Below the pieces are notes generated by a model. It saw nothing but the letters and a program-made list of their open reading frames with translations, searched no databases and had not been told where the DNA came from. Positions 35,241-46,785 of a stretch of DNA of 64,000 nt are shown here, piece after piece. Each line of letters starts with the position of its first letter. Within the stretch, counting starts at the first letter, position 1. Origin of the DNA: Metallosphaera cuprina Ar-4 (GTDB lineage: Archaea > Thermoproteota > Thermoprotei_A > Sulfolobales > Sulfolobaceae); contig NC_015435.1 of the NCBI RefSeq assembly GCF_000204925.1, forward strand, positions 1,381,160 to 1,445,159. The letters run 5' to 3'. Both the position numbers and the translations under genes were made by a program.

Positions 35241-37331
35241 CTTTTCAAATATATCTTCCGGTTTTACGGGAATTTTGGAAACCCTCTTCTTTATCAGATC
35301 TTCTATAGCCGACGTTACGGCAGCAGCTGCAACTCCAACTGGTATCTCACCTATTCCCTTAGCTCCCATAGGAGTGAAAGGAGAAGGCGAGGGGACTATG
35401 TTCACCTCTATCTCCGGAATCTCAACTGCAGTTGGCATGTTATAGTCCGACAAGCTGGTTGCCATTGGCTTACCCTCCTTATATTCAAAGCTTTCATATA
35501 GCGCTAGTGATATGCCTATGTACGTGCCCCCAATCACCTGTTCCTTAACTAGTTCCTCGTCGATAGGATTACCAGGGTCTATATAGACCACGTGTTTAAC
35601 TGGTCTTATGATACCCGTATCGGGATCTATTTTCACTACGGCTAAGTCGCAAGAGAATGGGTAAGCGTTGAATCTAGCTTTACCTTGGAGAGTGTACGTA
35701 TAGTTAACCTCCTCCTCAACTTGTGTCAGCGGTATTTCAGTTCCATCATCTGTCCAGAAAGCCCCATTCGAGAACGTAACGTCCTTACCTAAATCTTCCC
35801 TAATCTTGGTTCTAACTTTTCTCACTAGCTCCTCCGTGGCCCCTTTTATCGCTCCAGCCATGAAGACTGCCATCCTGCTTCCTCCAGGTCCGAAACTCGA
35901 GCTTATCTTAGAAGAGTCCAGATACTCTATCGATGTCTTTTCCATAGGTAACCCCAGAAGTTGAGAGACTAACTTCATAGCCGTGTGCTCGTTTCCTTGG
36001 CCCTCAGGTCCATATCCTATCCCAACGATCACTTTACCACCTCTTATTGAGAGTTTAACCTCCTCTTGCCCTGAGGGAGTGCTGGGATCAGTGGAACAGG
36101 CTAATCCCACACCATATCCTTTATTTCTCATTTCAAATATGTCCTTTCTAGACAGCGCTAGTTCTAGCAAGCCGGTCGGATTACCCGAGTCGTAAGTGGC
36201 GTAGGGAGCCACGTAAGGGAACGTCCTTATTAGATTCCTTTTTCTGATCTCATACCTCGAGATCCCCAGCTCATCCGACACTGCGTCCATAATCCTTTCC
36301 AGTGCCCAGGTATGAGGAGGTGTCCCAGCTCCCCTGAAAGCCCCTGGCGGGTTCTTATTAGTAGCAACTAAATTAACTTCATATCTAATGTTCTTTATTG
36401 AATAGGGACCGGCTAGTATTCCTGTAGGCTTAAAAGCTTGTCCACCAGATGTAGCTGCGCCTACATCTTCCCAAATCTTGATATCCAAACCCGTTATAGT
36501 TCCGTCTGATAGGAAAGTTGCCCTCGCTCTAAATTTCCTTTCCGGTCCTGAACTGTTCGATGACGTAAGGTGTTCTGTTCTCGTCTCTACCCACTTTATA
36601 GGCAACTTAAATTTCCAGGATGCGAACGCGGCAGTGACTGCGTAATTTAGAACTGAGAACTTTGCCCCAAAACTACCTCCCTGTCTTATAGGTTCAGCTA
36701 TCACTCTTATGTTTAAGGCCCTTGAGATCTCATTAGCCAAGAAGTTAGGGGCCTGCATGTTAGCCTTAAGCCTAACTCCCCACTGTTCCGGGTACGCTAT
36801 TACCTCAAAGGGTTCTATCGGGTTCCCTGAGGATCTGGACCAGTAGAGGTCCAGGGTCACCTCTTTATTATCAGGTATACTACCGTATTCGAACGTCTTA
36901 CTTCCCACTACGTTAGACCCCAGTTCCTCAAATAGGAGACTCTCCCCCTTCAACGCCTCATCTATGTTGTTAACCGGTTTTAATTCGTCGTAGTCAACCT
37001 GAACCAATTCGGCCAAATCTAAGGCCTTGTACGGGTCGTCTGAAATCACCATGGCTACGGGTTCACCAACATATCTAACTTTCTTTACAGCTAGTGTGAC
37101 CCCCTCTAAAGAGGATCCCTCCCTCTCGTTTCGATCCGTTTTCCCTAAAATCATATCTTTACCCGTTAAGACTAGACCACCCCTGTTAACAACGTCGGAG
37201 TAATCTATTGACCTTATTAGTGCGTGAGGGTATGGACTCCTCACCAACACAGCGTGATATCCTTTGAAAGGTATGTCATCTACATAAGTTCCTTTTCCTT
37301 GAATCAGATCTATAACGTCGGATCTGCGCAT
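35235..37331 (-). CDS. Molybdopterin-binding large subunit, xanthine dehydrogenase/CoxL family
   Basis: A 698-residue catalytic subunit of the molybdenum hydroxylase family. Seen: the a/b hammerhead domain (HAVLVRSPYPHALIRSID, near residue 26), the cofactor loop IRQGGSFGAKFSV (near 215), PGAFRGAGTPPHTWALE (near 340) and the catalytic glutamate in MGAKGIGEIPVG (near 660). Such subunits oxidise aldehydes (for example glyceraldehyde), CO or purines with separate FAD and 2Fe-2S subunits. Neither of those is adjacent here, so it is an orphan large subunit at this locus. A PaREP1-family gene sits 2 bp upstream on the same strand. Confidence 0.85.
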   Translation of the reverse strand: MRRSDVIDLIQGKGTYVDDIPFKGYHAVLVRSPYPHALIRSIDYSDVVNRGGLVLTGKDMILGKTDRNEREGSSLEGVTLAVKKVRYVGEPVAMVISDDPYKALDLAELVQVDYDELKPVNNIDEALKGESLLFEELGSNVVGSKTFEYGSIPDNKEVTLDLYWSRSSGNPIEPFEVIAYPEQWGVRLKANMQAPNFLANEISRALNIRVIAEPIRQGGSFGAKFSVLNYAVTAAFASWKFKLPIKWVETRTEHLTSSNSSGPERKFRARATFLSDGTITGLDIKIWEDVGAATSGGQAFKPTGILAGPYSIKNIRYEVNLVATNKNPPGAFRGAGTPPHTWALERIMDAVSDELGISRYEIRKRNLIRTFPYVAPYATYDSGNPTGLLELALSRKDIFEMRNKGYGVGLACSTDPSTPSGQEEVKLSIRGGKVIVGIGYGPEGQGNEHTAMKLVSQLLGLPMEKTSIEYLDSSKISSSFGPGGSRMAVFMAGAIKGATEELVRKVRTKIREDLGKDVTFSNGAFWTDDGTEIPLTQVEEEVNYTYTLQGKARFNAYPFSCDLAVVKIDPDTGIIRPVKHVVYIDPGNPIDEELVKEQVIGGTYIGISLALYESFEYKEGKPMATSLSDYNMPTAVEIPEIEVNIVPSPSPFTPMGAKGIGEIPVGVAAAAVTSAIEDLIKKRVSKIPVKPEDIFEKS

Positions 37332-37333
37332 GC

Positions 37334-37819
37334 TTAACTTTGAAACTCAACTATTAAATTTCTTAGTTCAGTAAGTAGTGACTTCAAGTGCCTCACTCTA
37401 TAGTCGAACTCCTCTCTATTTTGAGGACGTGGATGAAACTCTCCATGAAGTCTTTCCGCATTCACGAAGCTAACTATTAGTGACCCTTTGTTTAACTTAT
37501 AAGCTAAAAATTCTATCAAAGAGTAGTGATCTTGATAGCTAGCTACTTGGAAACCTAATTTCAATCCCACAGCCTTCATCAGATAGGAGAGAGCTCTCCA
37601 ATACAGCTCCCCAGCCTCAATTAACATTCCCGCCTCAGTAAGTTCATCACCCTCAGTTTCAAAGTCCTCGCTCAGTTTCATGAGGAAATCTAATCCCTCC
37701 TCTTTGTCCAACCTATCTAGCAAAAGATCTATTATCACGTCATAGTTCCTCCTTCTACTGTTGTCAGCGATCTGATTTATCTTTCTAGCTAGCTCGTTCG
37801 GTACTTCTAAGGTTTGCAT
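37334..37819 (-). CDS. PaREP1-family (HEPN-like) protein
   Basis: A 161-residue helical protein that fits the PaREP1 family: an N-terminal PNELARKINQIADNS, a paired-helix unit with AGELYWRALSYLMKAVGLKLG (near 88-108), and a C-terminal four-helix ending. PaREP1 proteins are abundant in Crenarchaeota and of unknown function; some belong to the HEPN superfamily. Here it is immediately ahead of the molybdopterin subunit gene with only 2 bp between them, so both are likely on one mRNA driven by the duplicated promoter at 37837-37876. Confidence 0.68.
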   Translation of the reverse strand: MQTLEVPNELARKINQIADNSRRRNYDVIIDLLLDRLDKEEGLDFLMKLSEDFETEGDELTEAGMLIEAGELYWRALSYLMKAVGLKLGFQVASYQDHYSLIEFLAYKLNKGSLIVSFVNAERLHGEFHPRPQNREEFDYRVRHLKSLLTELRNLIVEFQS

Positions 37820-37836
37820 GAGTTATAGTGTGTGTA

Positions 37837-37876
37837 ACTGTTATATGAACAAATCTACTGTTATATGAACAAATCT
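37837..37876 (-). promoter_or_regulatory. Tandem 20-bp duplication containing the TATA box
   Basis: The 20-bp unit ACTGTTATATGAACAAATCT occurs twice, head to tail, with no mismatch (37837-37856 and 37857-37876). On the minus strand each unit offers a CATATAAC TATA-like box. The proximal box centre (about 37843) is ~25 bp before the ATG of the PaREP1-family gene at 37819, the leaderless spacing. The distal copy would start 20 nt further up. Confidence 0.6.
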
Positions 37877-38074
37877 AATGCAGCGATCGATCTTATATCG
37901 TTAATTACAAAGATCGGTTAAAAGATGAGGAATAAACTTATTCTTAAGGAGAAGTTAATCAGTTCTGTTATCGAGCGTTCACGAATTTCGAAAGTTTATA
38001 TAGTATCTGACATGTTTATAATCATCAGGAGGTTCACTTTAATATCTTCTGAAGCATATTATAATACGAGAGTA

Positions 38075-40874
<2,800 letters not shown>

Positions 40875-40905
40875 CTCTTTTATTTCCTAGAACTTTATTT
40901 TCTTA

Positions 40906-41382
40906 ATGTCAGAGGAGTATTTTATTAATTACATGAACGATAAAGTTTTTGTAATTCTTATCGGTAGTTCAGTCGATAAAACCTACCTTTATTACCCTAA
41001 GGGGGACGCAGTGTTTGTCTTAAAGAAGGATGAGGTTGAGTTGATGGAAATAGACGAGGTAATAGGACGCGCGCCCGCAGGTTTAAAACTCTCTAAGCCG
41101 AAGGAGAGCTGGAATGAGATCAAATCTAGGAGAGTCGTCTGGTACATATTAGAAAAGGAAATAGAGGCTGATAACGTTTACCTGGTTCTGAGGGACGACA
41201 CAGATTATAAAAGGATAGAGAATTCATCGCCAAACAGATTAAAGTATTTTGTATTAAAGGACGCCAACCCAGAAGAGTACAAGGATTGGTGTTGCGTTCT
41301 TATAGCATCTACACGAGACGTGGAAGTACCATCAAGTTTCAAGAAGGTGTTCATGGGAGAAATTATTCGAAACAACTCTTAA
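40906..41382 (+). CDS. Hypothetical protein (158 aa)
   Basis: A soluble alpha/beta protein I do not recognise. Notable features are a CC pair (KDWCCVLIAS, near residue 128) and alternating hydrophobic strands with acidic loops. It lies 31 bp after the OFOR beta gene and 25 bp before the ferritin-VIT gene, all on the plus strand, so it may be read through from either side. Confidence 0.6.
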   Translation: MSEEYFINYMNDKVFVILIGSSVDKTYLYYPKGDAVFVLKKDEVELMEIDEVIGRAPAGLKLSKPKESWNEIKSRRVVWYILEKEIEADNVYLVLRDDTDYKRIENSSPNRLKYFVLKDANPEEYKDWCCVLIASTRDVEVPSSFKKVFMGEIIRNNS

Positions 41383-41407
41383 ATAGTAGTAATTCTAATA
41401 AATTCAC

Positions 41408-42355
41408 ATGGAAAAGCTTGTTCAAAGGAACTACAAAGCTGAGTTGCTTGGGAGCGAGCTCTACGCTAGCTTAGCCTCTATTGAGAAAGACGAGAAGGTG
41501 AAAGAAGTGCTTAGAGAACTAGCCGAGGGAGAAGCTAATCACGCTAAGTTCTGGGAGAGTATAGCCCAGTCTAGGGGAATAAGGCTAGGTAATCTGGGAG
41601 TTATGGACAGAATTAAGATACGCCTTCTCCTGAAGGTTAGGAAGGTCCTTGGCGTAGCTTTAGCACTCAAGTTGGTTGAGGCTGGAGAGGAAAATGACGC
41701 TGAGAAGTATTACAAACTCTCTACGTCTCCCGAGTTCAGCGATACTGAAAGGGAGGGGTTTAAGAACATAATGATGCAAGAGTTAGTTCATGAAGATCTT
41801 CTAATTCAGAATCAGATTAACGTGGACTCTATTAGGGACTCAATTTACGCTGTAAGTGACGGACTAATAGAGGTGTTAGCTTCCGTGTCAGGTTTAGCTG
41901 GTATTTTTCCTAATCCGCTTTACGTTGCCATTGGGGGGTTAATTGTCGGAGTTTCTGGCATGATATCAATGAGCATTGGGGCTTACCTGTCCTCAAAGTC
42001 AGAGGAGGACATTAGGAACAACGCGTTAAGGAGAGCGAGGTTGAAGAACCAGGAGACGGATCAAGCTGAAGCTAACTCTAGGACAAAAGAGAGCGTAAGG
42101 ACTACCGCAATCTCTTACATAATCGGTGCACTTGTTCCTATCATACCGTTTATCCTGGGATTGAAAGGGAATCCTGGGCTGCTCACCGCTTACGCTATAA
42201 CTGGAGCCTCGACTTTCATGGTTGGTTCTTTGATTGGAATAGTAAGTGACGTTAACCCTTGGAAGAGAGGAGCCTTGATGACCGGTTTAGCGCTAGGTGC
42301 TGCCCTGCTGACTCATGGACTTGGAGTTCTAGCCCATCTTGAAGGACTTGGATGA
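41408..42355 (+). CDS. Ferritin-like domain fused to VIT/CCC1 iron transporter
   Basis: A 315-residue two-domain protein. Residues ~1-130 form a rubrerythrin-like four-helix bundle with the iron ligands in LLGSELYASL, AEGEANHAKFW and MQELVHEDLL. Residues ~145-315 are the VIT1/CCC1 membrane domain (IYAVSDGLIEVLASVSGLAG; GMISMSIGAYLSSKSEEDI; then two C-terminal helices). Such fusions (MbfA-like) oxidise and export or sequester Fe2+. For an iron-rich acidic habitat this would be an iron-detoxification pump in the cytoplasmic membrane. Confidence 0.85.
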   Translation: MEKLVQRNYKAELLGSELYASLASIEKDEKVKEVLRELAEGEANHAKFWESIAQSRGIRLGNLGVMDRIKIRLLLKVRKVLGVALALKLVEAGEENDAEKYYKLSTSPEFSDTEREGFKNIMMQELVHEDLLIQNQINVDSIRDSIYAVSDGLIEVLASVSGLAGIFPNPLYVAIGGLIVGVSGMISMSIGAYLSSKSEEDIRNNALRRARLKNQETDQAEANSRTKESVRTTAISYIIGALVPIIPFILGLKGNPGLLTAYAITGASTFMVGSLIGIVSDVNPWKRGALMTGLALGAALLTHGLGVLAHLEGLG

Positions 42356-42565
42356 TCTATTGAGATGAACTTAACTAAACAAATCCTTTCGAAAAGTGAA
42401 ATACGAACATGAAGATGAACTATTCGTTGACCAGAGAAGTATCAAATTCAGCTGAATGCAATCCGATTAGCTTCCTAGGAGATGGTTTATTGACTGAACA
42501 TTTAGACACGTTATCGTTTGAAACTTCACACATTCTTTTTACTTTATAGAATAAGGAATCGTTTG

Positions 42566-43471
42566 ATGGGAGCAGTTAACGTAACTAATGTATTTAAGCG
42601 ATATGGCACTAAGAGGGCTCTTAATGGCGTCTCCTTATCCGCGAGTAAAGGTTACATTACTGCTATATTAGGCCCTAACGGAGCGGGCAAGACTACCCTC
42701 ATTAGGATAATTACTACGTTAATTAACCCAGATCAGGGTAGGATAGAGATCTTAGGAAAGGACCCATTCAAGGAGAAGAACGTCTTTAACAAAATCGGTT
42801 ATGTTCAGGAGTTACCTAACTTGCCTCCCTTTTTAAGTGGGAAGGAACTTCTCTCCCTCTCCGCTAGGCTCAAAGGTGTGAACAAGGAAGACATAAAGAG
42901 AGTTCTAGAACTCGTAGATATGACTGAGAACGCTGATAAGAAGATTGCTAAGTACAGTAAGGGAATGATCCAGAGGATAGCTCTGGCCGAGGCCCTATTG
43001 GGATGTCCTGAAGTCTTAATTATGGATGAGCCAAACGTAGGGACCGATCCGATCCTTAACTTAAAAATGAGGGACGTCCTGAATCACATGAGGAGAGAAG
43101 GGGTAACCATAGTAATGACCACTCACGAGTTAGAGGAGGTTAGGAAAATGGCGGACAAAGTATTTTTCTTATTTCAGGGCAAGGTTTTCTTTGAGGGCTC
43201 GACGGAAGACCTAGTGTTAAAGTTTTTAGGGATCAGGGTGATAATAGAGACGCAGGATGGAGAGGCACTCCTCTCTTTGCTTAAGAAATTGGATTACGTG
43301 AAGAACATAGAGTTCGAAAGTAACAAGTTCTTTGTAGAACTTACCGAGGACTCAAGGGAGGAATTGCTTAGGGAGATCGTGATGAGAGGAATTAGGGTCA
43401 AATCGTTTTATCTTAACCAAGATTTAGAGAAGGCCTACGAGATGGCAATAAGGGAGGCTAGAGCTAAATGA
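42566..43471 (+). CDS. ABC transporter ATP-binding protein
   Basis: A 301-residue nucleotide-binding subunit: Walker [13 protein letters not shown] (near residue 35), a Q-loop at VQELPNL, signature [16 protein letters not shown] (K-G-M in place of S-G-G), Walker [14 protein letters not shown], and a switch histidine in [10 protein letters not shown] ~90-residue C-terminal extension is of the type seen in drug or lipid exporters. A longer frame opens at 42518, but the ATG at 42566 is ~20-24 bp after a CTTTATA box and matches family N-termini. It overlaps the permease gene by 4 bp. Confidence 0.85.
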   Translation: MGAVNVTNVFKRYGTKRALNGVSLSASKGYITAILGPNGAGKTTLIRIITTLINPDQGRIEILGKDPFKEKNVFNKIGYVQELPNLPPFLSGKELLSLSARLKGVNKEDIKRVLELVDMTENADKKIAKYSKGMIQRIALAEALLGCPEVLIMDEPNVGTDPILNLKMRDVLNHMRREGVTIVMTTHELEEVRKMADKVFFLFQGKVFFEGSTEDLVLKFLGIRVIIETQDGEALLSLLKKLDYVKNIEFESNKFFVELTEDSREELLREIVMRGIRVKSFYLNQDLEKAYEMAIREARAK

Positions 43472-44307
43472 TGTTAGATCTCATCCTCTATGAACTAAGG
43501 AGGTCAGTCGCCAGGAAAAAGGTAATTTCGCTTATTACGATAACCGTTCTCTTTGAAGTAGGCACGTACGTTGCGCTCTCCCAGATTAGAAGCCCAAGGA
43601 TAGAACAGCTGATCTCTCCAATCCAACCTCTCCTATGGATAGCTGGAGTGCTTTTACCTCAAAGCTTACTTTTGCACTTCATAGCCATATCTATTGCCTC
43701 TGGTTCTATGTCAGAAGAGTACGAACAGGGTACTGTAGACTTCTTTCTTACGAAGTCAATAACTAGGCTAAAATTTGGACTAAGTAAGCTAATTGGAGGT
43801 TATATTTTAGTGATTTCGATATATCTATTGATGGTACTTTTGGCTGTAACTCTCTCGGAACTTCTATTTGGGGTTCAAACGGACTTGTCTTACTTACCTA
43901 GTCTAGTTGGTTCTGTGATTTTTTCCTCTCTAACCTTCTTCGGTGTGGCTTTCATGGCTGGAGAGCTTTTGAGACGAAGTAGTCTTGCATTTCTAGTGTC
44001 GAGCTCTGTACTTATAGGTTCGATACTGATAGGCGCCGTCCTAATTTTTGTGGCTAGATTAACAAACGATCCTATCTTCAATTCGATAGCCATAGCCTTG
44101 CCTTCATGGGGGGCTACTGAGCTACCTTTCCTTTACGCCAGCTCGATACCTAACGCTTCCCTTATAGTTCAGGCACTTGAAATATTCCCAGCAATACCTG
44201 GTACGGAAGCGGATGCTATAGTACTCACTTTGGGTTACGCTGGAGTTGCGTTCATCTTAAGTTTCATGAGTTTGCTCTCAAGGGATATACCAAAGAGGAT
44301 CTCGTAA
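43468..44307 (+). CDS. ABC-2 type permease
   Basis: A 279-residue membrane protein with six predicted helices and the ABC-2 motif just after the second helix ([24 protein letters not shown] in pieces). It is the permease partner of the preceding ATPase (ATGA overlap). ABC-2 exporters move drugs, lipids or polysaccharides outward or assemble surface structures; no substrate hint is present. Confidence 0.82.
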   Translation: MMLDLILYELRRSVARKKVISLITITVLFEVGTYVALSQIRSPRIEQLISPIQPLLWIAGVLLPQSLLLHFIAISIASGSMSEEYEQGTVDFFLTKSITRLKFGLSKLIGGYILVISIYLLMVLLAVTLSELLFGVQTDLSYLPSLVGSVIFSSLTFFGVAFMAGELLRRSSLAFLVSSSVLIGSILIGAVLIFVARLTNDPIFNSIAIALPSWGATELPFLYASSIPNASLIVQALEIFPAIPGTEADAIVLTLGYAGVAFILSFMSLLSRDIPKRIS

Positions 44308-44407
44308 ACCTAAGGGCTTCCCGCCCAGTTCGTCGTTTTTAAAAGTTTCATTAAATCAAATAAACGATTCAATTCTTTATATTTCTGATAACGAGAAATG
44401 AAACGCA

Positions 44408-44430
44408 TCTGATAAAAGTCAGGTATCAGA
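44408..44430. other. Inverted repeat in the gap before a MinD-like gene
   Basis: TCTGATA and TATCAGA (7 bp, perfect) flank a 9-nt loop. It lies in the convergent gap (44308-44532) between the ABC permease and the minus-strand MinD-like gene and may be a 3' end hairpin or a protein-binding site. Confidence 0.3.
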
Positions 44431-44532
44431 GCGTGACTAAGGAAAAGATCTATCCCAAATTAGATTATTCTCTAAGATCGTGAACGTTACTAAAACCTCA
44501 AATCTGTAAATAAGTTTCATTTTCCTTGACTT

Positions 44533-45336
44533 TCAAAAAGATCGTTTAAAATTCTTAGAAGGATCGTCATAAAACTTAAGGATATCACTAGTCAGTTTGT
44601 TGATTTCCTTCAAATTAGGGATGTCTTTCACTTCTCCTGTGAAACCATATAACTCTTCTAAAAATGGTAAGAGTATTACAGAATCAAACGAACTCCTCAA
44701 GCTTCTGGTTTGCTCCTCTATTTCACCCATACGTTGAGGTGGAACCATATTTATTACAAACGATTGAGCAATAACTCTAATGCCCAACTTGTTTTCGTTC
44801 ACCTTTCTGTCCAACGTCGATATAAAATAGAGCGAGTTCTCTATGTCAATTTTATGAGAGTCTGTAACAAAAACTCTATACGATGGCGTACCCGGATAAA
44901 GGGAAAGATAAGCTTTCAATTCCAACTCTATCTCTCTAGAAGAAGGGAAAGAATGTGATTTGTTGTCAAGTATTACAAAGTCGTGTTTTATCTTAATTAC
45001 GTCCTTATACCTTCTTTGGAGAGACTCTAAAAGATCTTTGTTAGAATTTATATTCTTAATATCATTATAAAATCTAGGGCCATCACCGTAAAATTTGAGA
45101 ACCGTGAGAGCCCCATTGCTCATATCTAGCTGTTTAAGATAATCCCCCTCCTCATTGTCTACAGTGCTAGCGACCAATCCCTTTCCCTTTATTCTAACTA
45201 ACCACGAAACGTAGCCTAGCTGATCTCTATCTACTAAAAGCACTTTCTTACCTAAGCTACATAGTTGCTTAGCTAAAAGTAGTGCAATAGTGGACTTTCC
45301 TACCCCGCCTTTACTTCCTAGAATCACTATGCGCAA
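44533..45336 (-). CDS. MinD/ParA-like deviant Walker ATPase, copy A
   Basis: A 267-residue P-loop ATPase with LGSKGGVGKSTIALLLAKQL at residues 6-25, a conserved switch-I-like LLVDRDQLGY and a Walker B-like FVILDNKS (near 131). It differs clearly from the ParA at 12.7 kb and is closer in style to the second MinD-like protein at 46.8 kb (both have VDRD). No membrane-targeting helix typical of MinD is evident at its C-terminus. It lies 86 bp downstream of the diiron protein on the same strand, perhaps in an operon. The cargo is unknown. Confidence 0.75.
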   Translation of the reverse strand: MRIVILGSKGGVGKSTIALLLAKQLCSLGKKVLLVDRDQLGYVSWLVRIKGKGLVASTVDNEEGDYLKQLDMSNGALTVLKFYGDGPRFYNDIKNINSNKDLLESLQRRYKDVIKIKHDFVILDNKSHSFPSSREIELELKAYLSLYPGTPSYRVFVTDSHKIDIENSLYFISTLDRKVNENKLGIRVIAQSFVINMVPPQRMGEIEEQTRSLRSSFDSVILLPFLEELYGFTGEVKDIPNLKEINKLTSDILKFYDDPSKNFKRSF

Positions 45337-45422
45337 AATTTAATTCCCCACTTATTTTTTGATTCCTTCACATTTAGACTAGATAAAAATTTTTTGCTTA
45401 AAATAATAACACGATTTCAGGG

Positions 45423-46430
45423 TTAGAACACTGGGACGAAATCGTCTTCTTTCAGGTCTTCAATCTCCTCCCCTGTGATCCCTAACTCCGGTATTGCAGG
45501 TATCTTCACCCCGTACCTAGCTAGCGTGGCTCCCACCCTGACTAAGGCCGTCCTCCAGGCCTCCTCCTTCTCCTTGAGCTCAGGTATGTAAAACCCGGCC
45601 CCTCTAGCTAAGTCCTCCATCCTCTCGTTGACTTCCTCAAACCAAGGAGGTAACCTCCAGAACTCCTTAGGGGGTTTGTAGGTTATTAGGGAGAGGAAGA
45701 CGAACCCAGCCCTCACCTGTTTGGTCACAAGCTTCCTCTGCTCGTCCGTCATCCTCGACGCCCCGTCAGTCATTATTAAGTGGGTGAAAGCGTAGTGTCT
45801 AGTCTCATCCACCGCTGTGTTCCTGAAGGCCTTCCTCATCTCCTCAATCTTAGATCCCTTAGACATGGTGGTGAAGACCGTCGTCGCTGCGGCCTCACCC
45901 ATCATGAAGGAGGTGAAAAGCACGTCCAAGGTGTACTTACTATATGCCTCCAAATACGCTCTCCAATACCTCGCCCCGTTGTACCACGTCCACAGGGTGT
46001 TAAGTCTAACTTTGTTTTCAAACTCGTCTTGGGGCTTAAAGTCAAATGGATAACCGGGTAGCACACTGTTTATAGCCAACCCGCACATAACGTTATGTCT
46101 ATTTTCGTCATACGTAATTGTAGTCAAAACACCTTTCACTGCAGTGTTCAGATGAAGTTCGTGGGACTTAACTAGGGCGTAAGCGAAAACGGGAGTGGCG
46201 TTATCGAAGTTGGAGAGTAGAGACCACCAGTAGGCGATGGCCAGCCTCTGCTTCCTATCCAAACCTGAGGCAATCTCCTTAATCTTGTTCCAATCTATGT
46301 CCTCCTCGTCCCACTGCTCCCTCTTCGCCCTCCTGTACAGTTGCCACGCCCTCTCATTATCAAAACTCCACTTGGGTGGATATACGTTATATGGAGGATA
46401 TTCAGGATCCCTACTAAAGTCTAAAGTCAC
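45423..46430 (-). CDS. R2-like diiron oxidase/oxygenase with two DExRH motifs
   Basis: A 335-residue ferritin-like four-helix protein. The N-terminal region YRRAKREQWDEEDIDW resembles the W...E-I-D start of ribonucleotide reductase R2/R2lox proteins. Two carboxylate-histidine motifs, DENRH (near residue 106) and DETRH (near 207), have the D-E-x-R-H pattern seen twice in bacterial multicomponent monooxygenase hydroxylases. It therefore probably activates O2 at a diiron site. Automatic pipelines would call it a ribonucleotide reductase subunit; no NrdA-like gene is nearby. The GC content is visibly higher than that of its neighbours (for example around 45430-45950). Confidence 0.68.
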   Translation of the reverse strand: MTLDFSRDPEYPPYNVYPPKWSFDNERAWQLYRRAKREQWDEEDIDWNKIKEIASGLDRKQRLAIAYWWSLLSNFDNATPVFAYALVKSHELHLNTAVKGVLTTITYDENRHNVMCGLAINSVLPGYPFDFKPQDEFENKVRLNTLWTWYNGARYWRAYLEAYSKYTLDVLFTSFMMGEAAATTVFTTMSKGSKIEEMRKAFRNTAVDETRHYAFTHLIMTDGASRMTDEQRKLVTKQVRAGFVFLSLITYKPPKEFWRLPPWFEEVNERMEDLARGAGFYIPELKEKEEAWRTALVRVGATLARYGVKIPAIPELGITGEEIEDLKEDDFVPVF

Positions 46431-46785
46431 CTTCTCACTATATTATAATCATATTCACTTACATATAAATGTTTCCGAAACAAATTAACTGAATTCCCTT
46501 TTAGATATATAACTCATAATATAAATTAGTTTTTGAGATGAGATTTTCTATGATGTAAATTCTAATGATCGGATTTGCAGGCGATAGGCTTCTCAGGTGG
46601 GCGAGACAGGTCCCTGGTCATTAACTCTACAGATGACGAGCCCACCAGTCTCAATACCGTGTTTAAATAAAATTTTTCTCGACTTTAATGACTTGGATAG
46701 TGTTGAAAAACGTCTCGTTGGATTTCTTGCTTAGTTAATTGTTAAATGAAAATATTTATTAAACATTTAATGATCATTTATTATA
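46431..46785. other. 355-bp intergenic region with a transposon-like scar
   Basis: The region separates the diiron gene from the divergent MinD-like gene. Apart from the remnant at about 46564-46665, described separately, it holds AT-rich promoter sequence on both sides. A run near 46740-46785 (repeated TTAAT/ATTTA) sits directly before the MinD-like gene start. No other gene is seen. Confidence 0.5.
46562..46668 (-). mobile_element. Possible C-terminal remnant of an IS200/IS605-type transposase
   Basis: A ~100-bp GC-rich patch in AT-rich flanks. On the minus strand it reads as a short open frame, about 30 codons, with LRLVGSSSVELMTRDLS and then RPPEKPIACKSD before a stop. This style recalls the degenerate, Arg/Pro-rich tails of archaeal OrfB (TnpB) proteins. 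GGTGGGC at ~46598 and GCCCACC at ~46640 form an inverted repeat. The upstream part of the frame is lost. A structured ncRNA is the alternative reading. Confidence 0.35.

Noticed and set aside
42400-42520. Second C/D box RNA candidate before the ABC transporter genes
   Set aside because: Two CTGA boxes and AAGATGA sequences occur, but spacing (over 30 nt) does not fit any C/D arrangement.
46590-46645. Fluoride-type riboswitch suggested by GGCGATAGG and GATGACGAGCC
   Set aside because: The pairing order and pseudoknot partners of the crcB motif are absent.
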